From an uncultured Pseudohongiella sp. (GTDB lineage: Bacteria; Pseudomonadota; Gammaproteobacteria; Pseudomonadales; Pseudohongiellaceae): a stretch of DNA of 64,000 bases. Both the position numbers and the translations under genes were made by a program. Below, piece by piece: positions 39,019 to 48,189 of the stretch; position 1 is the first letter of the stretch; each line of letters starts with the position of its first letter. The notes under the pieces are model-generated. The model was not told the origin of the DNA and did not search any database. It saw only the letters and a list, made by a program, of their open reading frames with translations. The stretch spans positions 248,001 through 312,000 of the forward strand of contig OX638323.1 of NCBI GenBank assembly GCA_951812715.1, read 5' to 3'.

Positions 39019-40196
39019 CAATGTAACAAGGCGCTCATGGCTTCTTCGAGTCCTTTTATGGTTAGCGGCATCATCCGGTCAGCCATCAGTTCCCGCACCA
39101 GTCCGATGGAATAACTGTGCTCCCAGTAATCCCGCGGCGTCGGGTTGAGCCAGACCAAATGTTCGAACCGGTCGCTCACCCGCCGCATCCAGACCGCTCC
39201 CGGCTCCTCATTGTAATGCTCGATACTGCCGCCGGCATGCGTAATTTCATAGGGCGCCATGGTAGCGTCACCGACAAAAATGACTTTGTAATCCTTGGGG
39301 TACTTGTGAATCAGCTCAAAAGTGGATTCGGTTTCGGCATGCCGCCGCCGACCCTTGGTCCACACCGATTCATAAAGGAAATTGTGAAAGTAATAGTATT
39401 CCAGATGCTTGAACTCCGATCGGGCTGCCGAGAACAATTCTTCGCAGAGCTTGACATGAGGGTCCATGGAACCGCCCACATCAAAGAACAACAGCACTTT
39501 CACCGCATTGTGGCGTTCCGGCGTCATCTTGATGTCGAGCAGGCCGCCGTTGCGCGCCGTTGCAGAAATCGTGTCATCCATGTCAAGTTCTTCAACAGCG
39601 CCGGTACGGGCAAACTTGCGTAGTCTGCGCAAGGCCAGCTTGATATTGCGAGTGCCGATTTCGACGCTATCGTCAAGATCGCGGTAGTCGCGGCGGTCCC
39701 AGATTTTCACCGCCCTTCCACTTCTGCCTTCGTCCTGACCGAGGCGAATGCCTTCCGGATTGTAGCCGTATGCGCCGAACGGCGATGTGCCGCCGGTTCC
39801 AATCCACTTGCTGCCGCCCTGGTGGCGTTCGCTTTGCTCTTGCATGCGCTTGCGGAATTCTTCCAGCAGTTTTTCGAGTCCGCCCAGGCTTTCCAGCCGC
39901 GCCTTGTCTTCCTCGCTCAGCGAAGCCTCGAATTGCCGGCGTAGCCAATCTTCGGGCACCTGGTAGTGAAATATCCCATCGCTGGATTCGATATCATTGA
40001 AATATTTGGCGAAAGCCCGGTCAAAGCGGTCGAAATGTTTTTCGTCCTTGACCATGCATAGTCGCGCCAGGTGGTAGAAATCGTCTACATTGCCGAAGAT
40101 GACGTTCTGGTTCAGGCATTCAAGCAAGGCGAACAGCTCGGTTACGGAAACCGGCAAATCATGTTCTTTCAGGCAATTAAAAAATTGTATGAGCAT
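39018..40196 (-). CDS. VWA domain protein, CoxE-like
   Basis: A 392-residue protein with a C-terminal von Willebrand A domain whose MIDAS motif reads FFDVGGSMDPH. The N-terminal half is helical, with a charged linker (SERHQGGSKWIGTGGTSPFG). It belongs to the CoxE-like VWA group that pairs with MoxR AAA ATPases; the MoxR gene lies 56 nt upstream. Such pairs are proposed to act as chaperones for metal-enzyme or complex maturation. The target here is unknown; coupling to fadD is notable. Confidence 0.85.
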   Translation of the reverse strand: MLIQFFNCLKEHDLPVSVTELFALLECLNQNVIFGNVDDFYHLARLCMVKDEKHFDRFDRAFAKYFNDIESSDGIFHYQVPEDWLRRQFEASLSEEDKARLESLGGLEKLLEEFRKRMQEQSERHQGGSKWIGTGGTSPFGAYGYNPEGIRLGQDEGRSGRAVKIWDRRDYRDLDDSVEIGTRNIKLALRRLRKFARTGAVEELDMDDTISATARNGGLLDIKMTPERHNAVKVLLFFDVGGSMDPHVKLCEELFSAARSEFKHLEYYYFHNFLYESVWTKGRRRHAETESTFELIHKYPKDYKVIFVGDATMAPYEITHAGGSIEHYNEEPGAVWMRRVSDRFEHLVWLNPTPRDYWEHSYSIGLVRELMADRMMPLTIKGLEEAMSALLH

Positions 40197-40252
40197 GGTT
40201 TTCGAAGCGGACTCTGACTGGGTCTCGAAACGCTTGCGAAAATCGATCCGCG

Positions 40253-41095
40253 CTAACGTCCGGCTCGGTGCATGAAGGCCAGTTTCTCCAGTAGCTGCAC
40301 GTCTTGTTCATTTTTCAGCAGTGCCCCATAGAGCGGTGGAATGGCGCTGGAAGCGTCCCGATCCTTAAGAATATCCGCCGGAATATCGTCGGCCATGAGC
40401 AGTTTCAGCCAGTCCAGCAACTCGGACGTGGAGGGTTTTTTCTTCAGTCCGGGCACCTTGCGCAAATCGAAAAATACATCCATCGCCTGCTGAACGAGTT
40501 TTCTCCGCATACCGGGGTAATGCACCTGAATGATTTTCTCCATGGTGACGGTGTCGGGAAAATCGATGTAATGAAAAAAGCAGCGGCGCAGAAAGGCATC
40601 GGGCAGTTCCTTTTCGTTATTGCTGGTGATCACCACGATCGGACGGGTATGCGCCTTGATCAGTTGCTGGGTTTCATAGACATGAAATTCCATCTTGTCG
40701 AGTTCGAGCAGAAGATCGTTGGGAAACTCGATATCGGCCTTGTCGATTTCGTCGATCAGCAATACGGTTTGCCGGTCCGACTCGAACGCCTGCCAAATCT
40801 TGCCCTGGATAATGTAATTACCGATGTCATGGACTTTTTCATCACCTAGTTGCGAATCCCGCAGCCTTGACACGGCGTCGTATTCGTACAATCCCTGTTG
40901 CGCCCGGGTAGTGGACTTGATATGCCATTGAATAAGCGGCAGTTCAAGAGCCTTGGCGATCTGTTCCGCCAGCATGGTCTTGCCGGTTCCGGGTTCGCCC
41001 TTGATCAGCAGTGGTTTGCGCAGGCGGATGGCGGCATTGACCGCCATTTGCAATTCCTTGGTGGCAACGTATTCTTCGGTGCCGGCAAAATTCAT
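40253..41095 (-). CDS. MoxR-family AAA+ ATPase
   Basis: A 280-residue AAA+ ATPase. Walker A is KGEPGTGKTMLAEQ, Walker B is VLLIDEIDKAD, sensor 1 is ITSNNEKELPDAFLRRC. The start MNFAGTEEYVATKELQ matches the family; an ATG 33 nt upstream adds an unlike extension. MoxR ATPases work with VWA proteins, and the VWA gene follows on the same strand. Confidence 0.9.
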   Translation of the reverse strand: MNFAGTEEYVATKELQMAVNAAIRLRKPLLIKGEPGTGKTMLAEQIAKALELPLIQWHIKSTTRAQQGLYEYDAVSRLRDSQLGDEKVHDIGNYIIQGKIWQAFESDRQTVLLIDEIDKADIEFPNDLLLELDKMEFHVYETQQLIKAHTRPIVVITSNNEKELPDAFLRRCFFHYIDFPDTVTMEKIIQVHYPGMRRKLVQQAMDVFFDLRKVPGLKKKPSTSELLDWLKLLMADDIPADILKDRDASSAIPPLYGALLKNEQDVQLLEKLAFMHRAGR

Positions 41096-41215
41096 TTTCT
41101 TGGCCCTGGCTGCTTCAAGTGGCGCCATTGTAGACTAGCGCCGCGATGATTTCCCGCTTGCTTGTTCGCTCAACAAATCCCTTTCGAGGAATGTTCAAAA
41201 TCGCGAAATTACTGC

Positions 41216-41818
41216 TCAGAGCTTCCTGAATCTGCCGAAACGCCGCCACAGTCGATAGCCGAACAATAGCGCCAGGATCGATCCATATAACACCGCTTCG
41301 CTAAGGTCGGTGCGTAGAATCCACGTCAGATGAACGATAGCCAGAATAGCCGCGAGATAAATCAGTCGATGCAGGCGTTTCCAGTTCTTGCCCATGCGGC
41401 GGACCATCGCCCTGGGCGAAGTGACTCCCAGCGCGATCAGGATCAGCAGGGCCAGGAATCCGATGCTGATATAAGGCCTCTCAAGCAGTTCCTCGCCAAT
41501 AGCGTACCAGCGGAAACCGAGTAGCAGCGACAACCAGACGACGAAATGCGCTGCCGCATAGAATAGCGTGAACAATCCCACCATGCGGCGTACGCGCACG
41601 AATGCCACCTGCCCGCTCAATTGCCGCAGCGGAGTAAGCGTCAGAGTAATGAGCAGAAACCGCAGGGTCCATTCTCCGGTGGAGATGGCGAGTTCCTGCA
41701 CTGGGTCCGGACCGAGATCATTGGCGGCAATGCGCCATATCAGCCATGCCAGCGGCAGCAGCGCGGTGCTGAAGACCGCGGGCTTGAGCCACCCGGTCCT
41801 TGCGGGGTTCTGGGCCAT
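41216..41818 (-). CDS. msrQ: MsrQ heme-binding subunit of periplasmic methionine sulfoxide reductase
   Basis: A 200-residue inner-membrane protein of the ferric-reductase-like (YedZ) family. Five to six hydrophobic helices are visible; conserved His residues lie in AAAHFVVWLSLLLGF, RLHRLIYLAAILAIVHLTW. It passes electrons from the quinone pool to MsrP. It lies 20 nt downstream of msrP, the usual pairing. Confidence 0.93.
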   Translation of the reverse strand: MAQNPARTGWLKPAVFSTALLPLAWLIWRIAANDLGPDPVQELAISTGEWTLRFLLITLTLTPLRQLSGQVAFVRVRRMVGLFTLFYAAAHFVVWLSLLLGFRWYAIGEELLERPYISIGFLALLILIALGVTSPRAMVRRMGKNWKRLHRLIYLAAILAIVHLTWILRTDLSEAVLYGSILALLFGYRLWRRFGRFRKL

Positions 41819-41838
41819 TCGGTTAGCGGTCGCGGTAG

Positions 41839-42873
41839 TCAGTAATAGCGCGCCAGGTCCATGTCCCGGTACAAATGCGCCACCTGTTCGCCGTAGCCAT
41901 TGAATATACGGGTTGGAATCACCCGGCGGCTGAACAGTGTCTGCGGCAGCCTGCGCTCCATATCCTGGCGCCAGCGTGGATGGTGCACTTCAGGGTTCAC
42001 ATTGGCGTAGAAACCGTATTCGTTTGCTTGCAGGTCGTTCCAGGTGGTATTGGGCTGCGTCTCGCGGAAATTCATGCGGACAATGGACTTGATGCTCTTG
42101 AAACCGTACTTCCACGGCACCACCAGCCGAATTGGGGCGCCGTTCTGGGCCGGCAGGAAGCTGCCGTACAGTCCCACCGCCAGGAAGGCGAGTTCGTTCA
42201 TGGCTTCGTCCATGCGCAGTCCTTCCCGATAGGGCCAGTCGACAATGGCGAACGGCGAACGGACTCCCGGCATGGTGTCCGATTGGATAATCGTTTCGAA
42301 TTCGACATAACGGGCCCGGGAGGTAGGCTCGAACTGTTTGATCAGGTCGGCCAGGGGAAATCCGATCCAGGGAATCACCATCGACCATGCCTCGACGCAG
42401 CGCAAACGATACACCCGCTCTTCCAGCGCATGGGGCTTGAGAATGTCTTCGAGGTGGTAGTTGCCGGGTTTTGCGACTTCGCCGCTGATCTCGATCGACC
42501 AGGGATCGGTCCGGAATGCGCTTGAGCGGTTGGACGGGTCCGATTTGTCCATGCCGAATTCATAGAAATTGTTGTAACGCGTCACATCCTGGTAAGGCGT
42601 CAGCGCTTCCGCGGTGTAGAGCGGCTCTTCCGACGGCGCCGGCCGGATATCTTCGAACTTGTCCTGCCACCAGGCGGCGGGCGGCGTGCGCGTCAGTCCT
42701 GACGGCGCGGCGGCTTTCAGCGCATCGCCTTGTTGCGCCAGCGCCAGCGCCGGCAACATCGCGCCGCCAGCGAGCAAGGCAGCGCTGTCACGCATGAATT
42801 CGCGCCGCCGGCGATAAATTCTTTCCGGCGTGATTTCCGATGGCAGAATGTCCGAAGGCTTCTTGATCAACAT
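41839..42873 (-). CDS. msrP: MsrP periplasmic methionine sulfoxide reductase catalytic subunit
   Basis: A 344-residue molybdopterin enzyme. A Tat signal (RRREFMRDSAALLAGG, twin-arginine) leads it folded to the periplasm. The molybdenum-ligand Cys is in YRLRCVEAWSMVIPWIG. It repairs oxidised methionines in envelope proteins using electrons from MsrQ. The ATG at 42873 replaces an in-frame TTG six codons upstream. It follows pssA by 14 nt. Confidence 0.94.
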   Translation of the reverse strand: MLIKKPSDILPSEITPERIYRRRREFMRDSAALLAGGAMLPALALAQQGDALKAAAPSGLTRTPPAAWWQDKFEDIRPAPSEEPLYTAEALTPYQDVTRYNNFYEFGMDKSDPSNRSSAFRTDPWSIEISGEVAKPGNYHLEDILKPHALEERVYRLRCVEAWSMVIPWIGFPLADLIKQFEPTSRARYVEFETIIQSDTMPGVRSPFAIVDWPYREGLRMDEAMNELAFLAVGLYGSFLPAQNGAPIRLVVPWKYGFKSIKSIVRMNFRETQPNTTWNDLQANEYGFYANVNPEVHHPRWRQDMERRLPQTLFSRRVIPTRIFNGYGEQVAHLYRDMDLARYY

Positions 42874-42887
42874 GGCTGTTACCAGAT

Positions 42888-43769
42888 TCAATCCTGAGTC
42901 GTTGATTTATCGGCCGCCTTGGGTGGCGACCGGCTCTTTTCGGCTGAGTTCGTCCTGGCGCGGGCGAAGTGGCCGGTTAGCAATCCGCGCTTGCGATAGA
43001 ACCAGGCCGCCGGTCCCGATGCAGCATAGATTACGGAGATGGCAAGCAACAGCTCCTGAGGATTCTGAGCTACCACCACCAGCAGCGCGAGCGTCAATAG
43101 TAGCACTATATATGGTACCGTGCCCTTCACATTCAACACTTTGAAACTGAAGTAGCGGTAGTTGGAAATCATCAGCAAACCGCTCAGGACCATGACGGCC
43201 GCCGCCGGATATGCCACCAGCGCGGTGACTTCCACGTCATACTTGTAGCCCACCCAGGGAATGAAAGTGACCAGCCCGGCCGCCACGGGACTTTGCAGGC
43301 CAAGGAAAAAACGCTTGTCGCCGGTGCCCAGTTGCACGTTGAAACGGGCCAGACGCAGGGCGGCACAGGCCATGTAGAAAAAACTCGCGGCCCAGCCGAG
43401 CCGTCCGAGCGGCTCGAATGCCCAACTGAACATGATCAGGGCCGGCGCCATGCCGAAAGAAACCATGTCCGACAAACTGTCGAATTCCGCGCCAAAAGCG
43501 CTCTGGCTTCCGGTAAGCCTAGCGATGCGGCCATCGAGTCCGTCGAGCACGCCGGCGATGAGAATGGCCCAGCCGGCCTCGTTGAAGTTGCCCGACATCC
43601 CGGCGATCACGGCGTAAAAGCCCGCGAACAGCGCACCCAGCGTCAACAGGTTCGGCAGCAGGTATATGCCGCGCCGCCTGACTTGCTTGCCGCCCTCCGA
43701 GACGATCTCCTCGTGCTCGTCGATGGGAAGTATGCTGTCGCTTTCGTCCGTTGTTTGATCTTTACTCAT
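42888..43769 (-). CDS. pssA: CDP-diacylglycerol--serine O-phosphatidyltransferase
   Basis: A 293-residue membrane enzyme of phosphatidylserine synthesis. The CDP-alcohol phosphotransferase signature is DGLDGRIARLTGSQSAFGAE followed by FDSLSD, and about eight membrane helices follow. This is the PssA type related to that of Bacillus and Pseudomonas, not the soluble E. coli form. In Pseudomonas-like genomes it follows ilvC; here the upstream neighbour is an inverted ilvC. Confidence 0.93.
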   Translation of the reverse strand: MSKDQTTDESDSILPIDEHEEIVSEGGKQVRRRGIYLLPNLLTLGALFAGFYAVIAGMSGNFNEAGWAILIAGVLDGLDGRIARLTGSQSAFGAEFDSLSDMVSFGMAPALIMFSWAFEPLGRLGWAASFFYMACAALRLARFNVQLGTGDKRFFLGLQSPVAAGLVTFIPWVGYKYDVEVTALVAYPAAAVMVLSGLLMISNYRYFSFKVLNVKGTVPYIVLLLTLALLVVVAQNPQELLLAISVIYAASGPAAWFYRKRGLLTGHFARARTNSAEKSRSPPKAADKSTTQD

Positions 43770-43782
43770 TCGTTGCCATAAC

Positions 43783-43822
43783 CGTCATTCCGCGCGAAGG
43801 GAAGCGGAGTCGCGGAATCTCT
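43783..43822. repeat. Dispersed palindromic repeat, single copy before ilvC
   Basis: The unit CGTCATTCCGCGCGAAG and its continuation to GGAATCTCT contains inverted 8-bp arms ATTCCGCG (43787-43794) and CGCGGAAT (43811-43818). It is clearly related to the four units at 45451-45615 on the other side of ilvC. It resembles REP-like intergenic repeats common in bacterial genomes. Confidence 0.75.
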
Positions 43823-43855
43823 CGCCGCGTTCCTCGCATCCAGGCATTACGCAAA

Positions 43856-43884
43856 TTTACCCGACTCGGCCGATGCTATATCAT
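43856..43884 (+). promoter_or_regulatory. Candidate promoter of ilvC
   Basis: TTTACC and TATCAT are separated by 17 nt. The start point near 43891 leaves a leader of about 43 nt. No leader peptide or attenuator is obvious. Confidence 0.45.
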
Positions 43885-43933
43885 CGCGCCTCGTTTGCCG
43901 AATCAAACCTATTGCCTGGTCCAGGATTAATTC

Positions 43934-45403
43934 ATGAATTACTTTAATTCCCTGCCCTTACGTCTTCAATTACAACAGCTTGGCAAATGCCGCTTTATGG
44001 ACCGCCTGGAATTCCATGACGGCGTGGGGAAACTCCGGGGCAAAAAGATCGTCATCGTTGGCTGCGGAGCCCAGGGCCTCAACCAGGGATTGAACATGCG
44101 CGACAGCGGACTTGATATCGCGTTTGCCCTGCGCGCGGACGCCATCGCGGAACAGCGCGCTTCCTGGAAAAACGCTACCGGCAACGGCTTTGTTACCGGA
44201 ACTTTCGAAGACCTGATCCCCGGCGCCGACCTGGTATTGAACCTGACGCCCGACAAGCAGCATACGCCAGTGATCGGGCAAATCATGCCACGGATGAAGC
44301 CGAATTCCTGCCTGGCATATTCCCACGGCTTCAATATCGTCGAGGAAGGCATGCAGATCCGGCCCGATATCACCGTGATCATGGTTGCGCCAAAATGTCC
44401 CGGCACCGAAGTGCGCGAGGAATACAAGCGCGGATTCGGCGTTCCCACCTTGATCGCGGTCCATCCCGAAAACGATCCGCGCGGCGCGGGACTTGACATC
44501 GCCAAGGCCTATGCCGTGGCGACCGGCGGCCATCGCGCCGGCGTGCTCGAGTCGTCCTTCGTGGCGGAAGTAAAGTCCGACCTGATGGGCGAGCAGACAA
44601 TTCTCTGCGGTATGTTGCAGACCGGTTGCCTGCTTTGTTACGACAAGATGACCGCCGGCGGCGTTGCCCAGGCGTACGCCTCGAAACTGGTACAGCATGG
44701 CTGGGAAGTGATTGCCGAAGGGCTCAAGCATGGCGGCATCGCCAACATGATGAATCGATTGTCGAATCCGGCCAAATTGCTGGCGAACGAGTTGGCGGAC
44801 GAACTGAAGGAAATTATGACGCCGCTGTTTCAAAAGCACATGGATGACATCATGACCGGCGCATTTTCCGAAGGCATGATGGCGGACTGGCGCGACGGCG
44901 ATCGCAAACTGCTCACTTGGCGCGAACGGACCGCGGCAACCGCGTTCGAGAAATCGGCGGCCGGCGAAATGGAAATTTCCGAGCAGGAGTATTATGACAA
45001 CGGCATTCTCATGGTCGCCATGATCAAGGCTGGCGTCGAACTTGCTTTCGAGACGATGACAAATTGCGGCATCATCGATGAATCGGCCTATTACGAGTCA
45101 TTGCATGAAGTTCCGTTGATCGCCAACCTGATTGGCCGCAAGAAGCTATATGAGATGAACAAGGTCATTTCGGATACGGCGGAGTACGGGTGTTATCTGT
45201 TTTCCCATGAATGCGTGCCCTTGCTGGAAGAATTCATGGCCCGGCTCGACACCGACGTGATCGGCAAGGGCCTGCAATTGGCCGATACCGGCGTAGATAA
45301 CCAGGAACTGATTGAGGTTGACGAGAAGATTCGCGCGCATCCGGTAGAAGTCGTCGGCCGCAGATTGCGCGGCCACATGACCGCGATGAAAAAGGCGATC
45401 TGA
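43934..45403 (+). CDS. ilvC: Ketol-acid reductoisomerase, class II (long form)
   Basis: A 489-residue KARI that converts acetolactate to dihydroxyisovalerate in branched-chain amino acid synthesis. The NADPH site is [50 protein letters not shown] and the duplicated C-terminal knotted domain mark the long class II form known from E. coli, rather than the class I form of about 340 residues. AGGA precedes the ATG. It lies between ilvH and pssA, where class I ilvC normally sits in the ilvIHC-pssA order, but in the opposite orientation and flanked by repeats on both sides, suggesting replacement by transfer. Confidence 0.96.
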   Translation: MNYFNSLPLRLQLQQLGKCRFMDRLEFHDGVGKLRGKKIVIVGCGAQGLNQGLNMRDSGLDIAFALRADAIAEQRASWKNATGNGFVTGTFEDLIPGADLVLNLTPDKQHTPVIGQIMPRMKPNSCLAYSHGFNIVEEGMQIRPDITVIMVAPKCPGTEVREEYKRGFGVPTLIAVHPENDPRGAGLDIAKAYAVATGGHRAGVLESSFVAEVKSDLMGEQTILCGMLQTGCLLCYDKMTAGGVAQAYASKLVQHGWEVIAEGLKHGGIANMMNRLSNPAKLLANELADELKEIMTPLFQKHMDDIMTGAFSEGMMADWRDGDRKLLTWRERTAATAFEKSAAGEMEISEQEYYDNGILMVAMIKAGVELAFETMTNCGIIDESAYYESLHEVPLIANLIGRKKLYEMNKVISDTAEYGCYLFSHECVPLLEEFMARLDTDVIGKGLQLADTGVDNQELIEVDEKIRAHPVEVVGRRLRGHMTAMKKAI

Positions 45404-45450
45404 TCGCCACAAGATTGAACTTACAAGGAAATTCCACCACTCCCCTCACC

Positions 45451-45615
45451 GTCATTCTGCGCGGAGCAAAGCGGAGTCGCGGAATCTGCCTGTGGCCATG
45501 TCAATCAAGAGAGATTCCGCGACTTCGCGCGGAATGACGAAGAATAGCGACTGCGCTTTGCTCCGCGCGGAATGACGAGAAATAGTGACTCCGCTTCGCC
45601 CTGCGCGAAATCACG
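45451..45615. repeat. Cluster of four palindromic repeat units after ilvC
   Basis: Four related units of about 30-40 bp in alternating orientation: about 45451-45489, 45511-45538, 45547-45579 and 45585-45615. Shared cores are GTCATTC(C/T)GCGCGRAG and its reverse complement CGCGGAATGAC. The cluster separates the convergent ilvC and ilvH genes and could fold into stable hairpins that act as bidirectional terminators. A single related unit lies at 43783-43822. Confidence 0.8.
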
Positions 45616-45640
45616 AAAGGGAAAACCGACTGGTGTTGGC

Positions 45641-46132
45641 TCAGATTGCCAATACCTTGGTTCCGCGGGAGATTCCGGTTACGCCGGTGCGGGCGACTTC
45701 GAGCACTTTGCAATCGCTGATCGCGGCGAGAAAGCCGTCAAGCTTCTCGCTGGTGCCGGTCAACTGGATCGAATACGTCGAATCGGTCTGATCGACCACC
45801 TGGCCGCGGAAGATCTCGACCGTACGCAGCACCTCGGCGCGTCGCGCGCCGGTTGCTTTCAACTTGATTAGCATCAACTCGCGCTCGATATGCGCGCCGC
45901 CGGTGAGGTCGACGAGTTTCACGACGTCGATAATCCGGTTCAGATGCTTGGTTATCTGTTCGATGCGAGCTTCGTCGCCGGAGGTAATCAGGGTCAGCCG
46001 AGACAGCGACTGATCTTCCGTTGGCGCGACGGTCAAGGAATCGATATTGTAGTTGCGTTGGGAAAACAGGCCGACGACTCGAGACAGCGCGCCAGGTTCG
46101 TTTTCCATCAGGATCGAAATGATACGCCGCAT
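45641..46132 (-). CDS. ilvH: Acetolactate synthase small (regulatory) subunit
   Basis: A 163-residue regulatory subunit with an N-terminal ACT domain (IISILMENEPGALSRVVGLFS) that binds valine for feedback inhibition and a C-terminal ACT-like half. It activates and regulates the large subunit IlvI. Its ATG overlaps the ilvI stop by 1 nt (TGATG). Convergent with ilvC across the repeat cluster. Confidence 0.96.
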   Translation of the reverse strand: MRRIISILMENEPGALSRVVGLFSQRNYNIDSLTVAPTEDQSLSRLTLITSGDEARIEQITKHLNRIIDVVKLVDLTGGAHIERELMLIKLKATGARRAEVLRTVEIFRGQVVDQTDSTYSIQLTGTSEKLDGFLAAISDCKVLEVARTGVTGISRGTKVLAI

Positions 46133-47883
46133 CAGGTTCTCTCCGTCTTGCTCAAGATCATGTCCTTCATGGCGCCGCCCTTGATCGCCATTGGATAGAC
46201 ATGCTCATCCGGGTCTACCAATACATCGACGAATACCAGGCGATCTTTCAGAGCAAAGCACTCGGTCAGTTTGTCGCGCAGTTCCTCCGGCCGGCTGATA
46301 CGGATGCCCACATGGCCGAAAGACTCGGTCAGTTTGACGAAGTCGGGCAGCGACTCGGCATAGGTACTGTGACTGTAGCGGCCGCCATATTGCATATCCT
46401 GCCATTGCTTGACCATGCCGAGCGCCTGGTTGTTGAGGCAGATTACCTTGATCGGCAACTGGTACTGCATGCAGGTGGCGAATTCCTGCATGTTCATCAG
46501 AAAGCTCCCTTCCCCCGTAATGCAAACCGAAACCGCGTCCGGAAACGCGAATTGCGCGCCCATGGCCGCGGGCAGGCCGAAGCCCATGGTTCCCAGGCCG
46601 CCGGAGTTGATCCAGCGGCGTGGCCGATCGAAACCGTAATATTGGGCGGCGAACATCTGATGCTGACCGACATCGGACGATACGTAAGCGTCGCCGCCAG
46701 TCATTTCATGCACCAGTTTGACTACTTGCTGGGGCTTGATAAGACCGTTTTCCGGTTCGGGAATGCGCAATGAGTCCTTTTCGCGCCAGCGATTGATCTG
46801 ATCCCACCAGATTTTCAGCGTATCCGCGTCAGGTTTCGCCTTCGAACGCTCGATTTCCGCGATCATGTCCTCAAACACCGAGGCCACGGCGCCGACGATG
46901 GGGATATCCGCGGTGACGGTTTTCGAAATCGAAGCCGGATCGATGTCGATATGCACGACGGTGGCGTCGGGACAGAACTTTTTGACATCCGAATTGGTGA
47001 CACGGTCGTCGAAGCGCGCGCCCGCGCAAAGCAGCACATCGCAATAATGCATCGCCATGTTTGCTTCGTAGGTGCCATGCATGCCCAGCATGCCGACGAA
47101 TTGGGGATCGGAGGCCGGGAAGCCGCCAAGACCCATGAGGGTATTGGTGATTGGATAGCCGAGCAGTCTGGCGAGTCGAGTAACAGCCTCCGCGGCATTG
47201 CCCTGGATCACGCCGCCGCCGCTGTACAGCATGGGACGTTTCGCATGCAGCAAGGCGTCCACGGCCTTGCGAATCTGGCCGGGGTGACCCTTTTCCGGCG
47301 CCGAATAGGATCGCATGCTGATTTCGCTAGGATAAACATAGGGCGCTTTCACCCGCGGATCCGTCGTGTCCTTGGGAATGTCGATGACCACGGGCCCTGG
47401 GCGGCCGGTTGTCGCGATATGGAAGGCTTTCTTGACCAGCAGGGGAATTTCCGCTGCATTGCGGGCTATGAAACTGTGCTTCACGATCGGCCGCGAAATG
47501 CCGACCATGTCGGTTTCCTGAAAAGCGTCGGTGCCGACCATTCGGCTTTCGACCTGTCCTGAAATCACTACCAGAGGCACTGAATCCATATAGGCCGTAG
47601 CAATTCCGGTAATGGCATTGGTCGCGCCGGGTCCTGAAGTTACGAGCACCACGCCGGCCTTGCCGGTGGCCCGCGCATAACCGTCGGCGGCATGGGTGGC
47701 CGCCTGTTCGTGGCGCACGAGGATGTGTTCCACATGATCCTGATGGAATATGGCGTCGTATATGTGCAGCACGGCGCCGCCCGGATAACCGAAGATGATT
47801 TTCACACCTTCGTCCCGCAACGCCCGGATCAGCATTTCGCCGCCAGAAAGCAGCTCTGCCTGTTCTGTCCTTTCGCCAGTCAT
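46132..47883 (-). CDS. ilvI: Acetolactate synthase large (catalytic) subunit
   Basis: A 583-residue thiamine-diphosphate enzyme making acetolactate or acetohydroxybutyrate. The N-terminal IIFGYPGGAVLHIYD with catalytic Glu in RHEQAATHAADGYARATG, and the C-terminal ThDP motif GEGSFLMNMQEFATCMQYQL followed by NNQALGM, are clear. The start MTGERTEQAELLSGG has GGAGG upstream. It heads the ilvIH unit. Confidence 0.96.
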   Translation of the reverse strand: MTGERTEQAELLSGGEMLIRALRDEGVKIIFGYPGGAVLHIYDAIFHQDHVEHILVRHEQAATHAADGYARATGKAGVVLVTSGPGATNAITGIATAYMDSVPLVVISGQVESRMVGTDAFQETDMVGISRPIVKHSFIARNAAEIPLLVKKAFHIATTGRPGPVVIDIPKDTTDPRVKAPYVYPSEISMRSYSAPEKGHPGQIRKAVDALLHAKRPMLYSGGGVIQGNAAEAVTRLARLLGYPITNTLMGLGGFPASDPQFVGMLGMHGTYEANMAMHYCDVLLCAGARFDDRVTNSDVKKFCPDATVVHIDIDPASISKTVTADIPIVGAVASVFEDMIAEIERSKAKPDADTLKIWWDQINRWREKDSLRIPEPENGLIKPQQVVKLVHEMTGGDAYVSSDVGQHQMFAAQYYGFDRPRRWINSGGLGTMGFGLPAAMGAQFAFPDAVSVCITGEGSFLMNMQEFATCMQYQLPIKVICLNNQALGMVKQWQDMQYGGRYSHSTYAESLPDFVKLTESFGHVGIRISRPEELRDKLTECFALKDRLVFVDVLVDPDEHVYPMAIKGGAMKDMILSKTERT

Positions 47884-48065
47884 CTTCCCGCCCTCCTTGC
47901 CGGCCGCGTTGCTCTCCTTTGCCGCCAGCGTCTGTTGCCAATACCGGTCAAATTGTAACGGTTGACGAGCAGAAAACCGTAGCAGTTTTCATGCCGGCCC
48001 GAAAACGTGACAAGTTGACAGGAATATCGGCAGCTTGCTGTATTGCCGCCGAAAACAAAACCGGC

Positions 48066-48111
48066 CCTCGATCCGCGGGTATGAATAATCAGAGGGCGCG
48101 AGCCCGCGGAT
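48066..48111 (-). terminator. Hairpin region downstream of clpB, possible terminator
   Basis: The 306-nt gap 47884-48189 between ilvI and clpB holds no convincing gene. Nested inverted repeats are visible: ATCCGCGGG (48071-48079) with CCCGCGGAT (48103-48111), and alternatively GCCCTC with GAGGGC. On the minus strand the latter is followed by CGG and TTTTGTTTT. This could end clpB transcription. The ilvI promoter must also lie in this gap; none was clear. Confidence 0.4.
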
Positions 48112-48189
48112 GCGCGTGGTTGGTTGCTATGTTCCGCAAGGCGGGCAGCATTCTCCCACTTGCAGCGGGAAAGTCAAGTCAGATGCGGT

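Noticed and set aside
43970..44839. 289-codon minus-strand frame opposite ilvC
   Set aside because: Shadow of ilvC, which is unambiguous.
45501..45713. 70-codon minus-strand frame downstream of ilvH
   Set aside because: It is made largely of the palindromic repeat units and has no coding character.
47955..48000. Possible 14-residue leader peptide (MKTATVFCSSTVTI) upstream of ilvI, suggesting attenuation
   Set aside because: Only two Val and one Ile, no ribosome-binding site and no clear terminator/antiterminator pair between it and ilvI.
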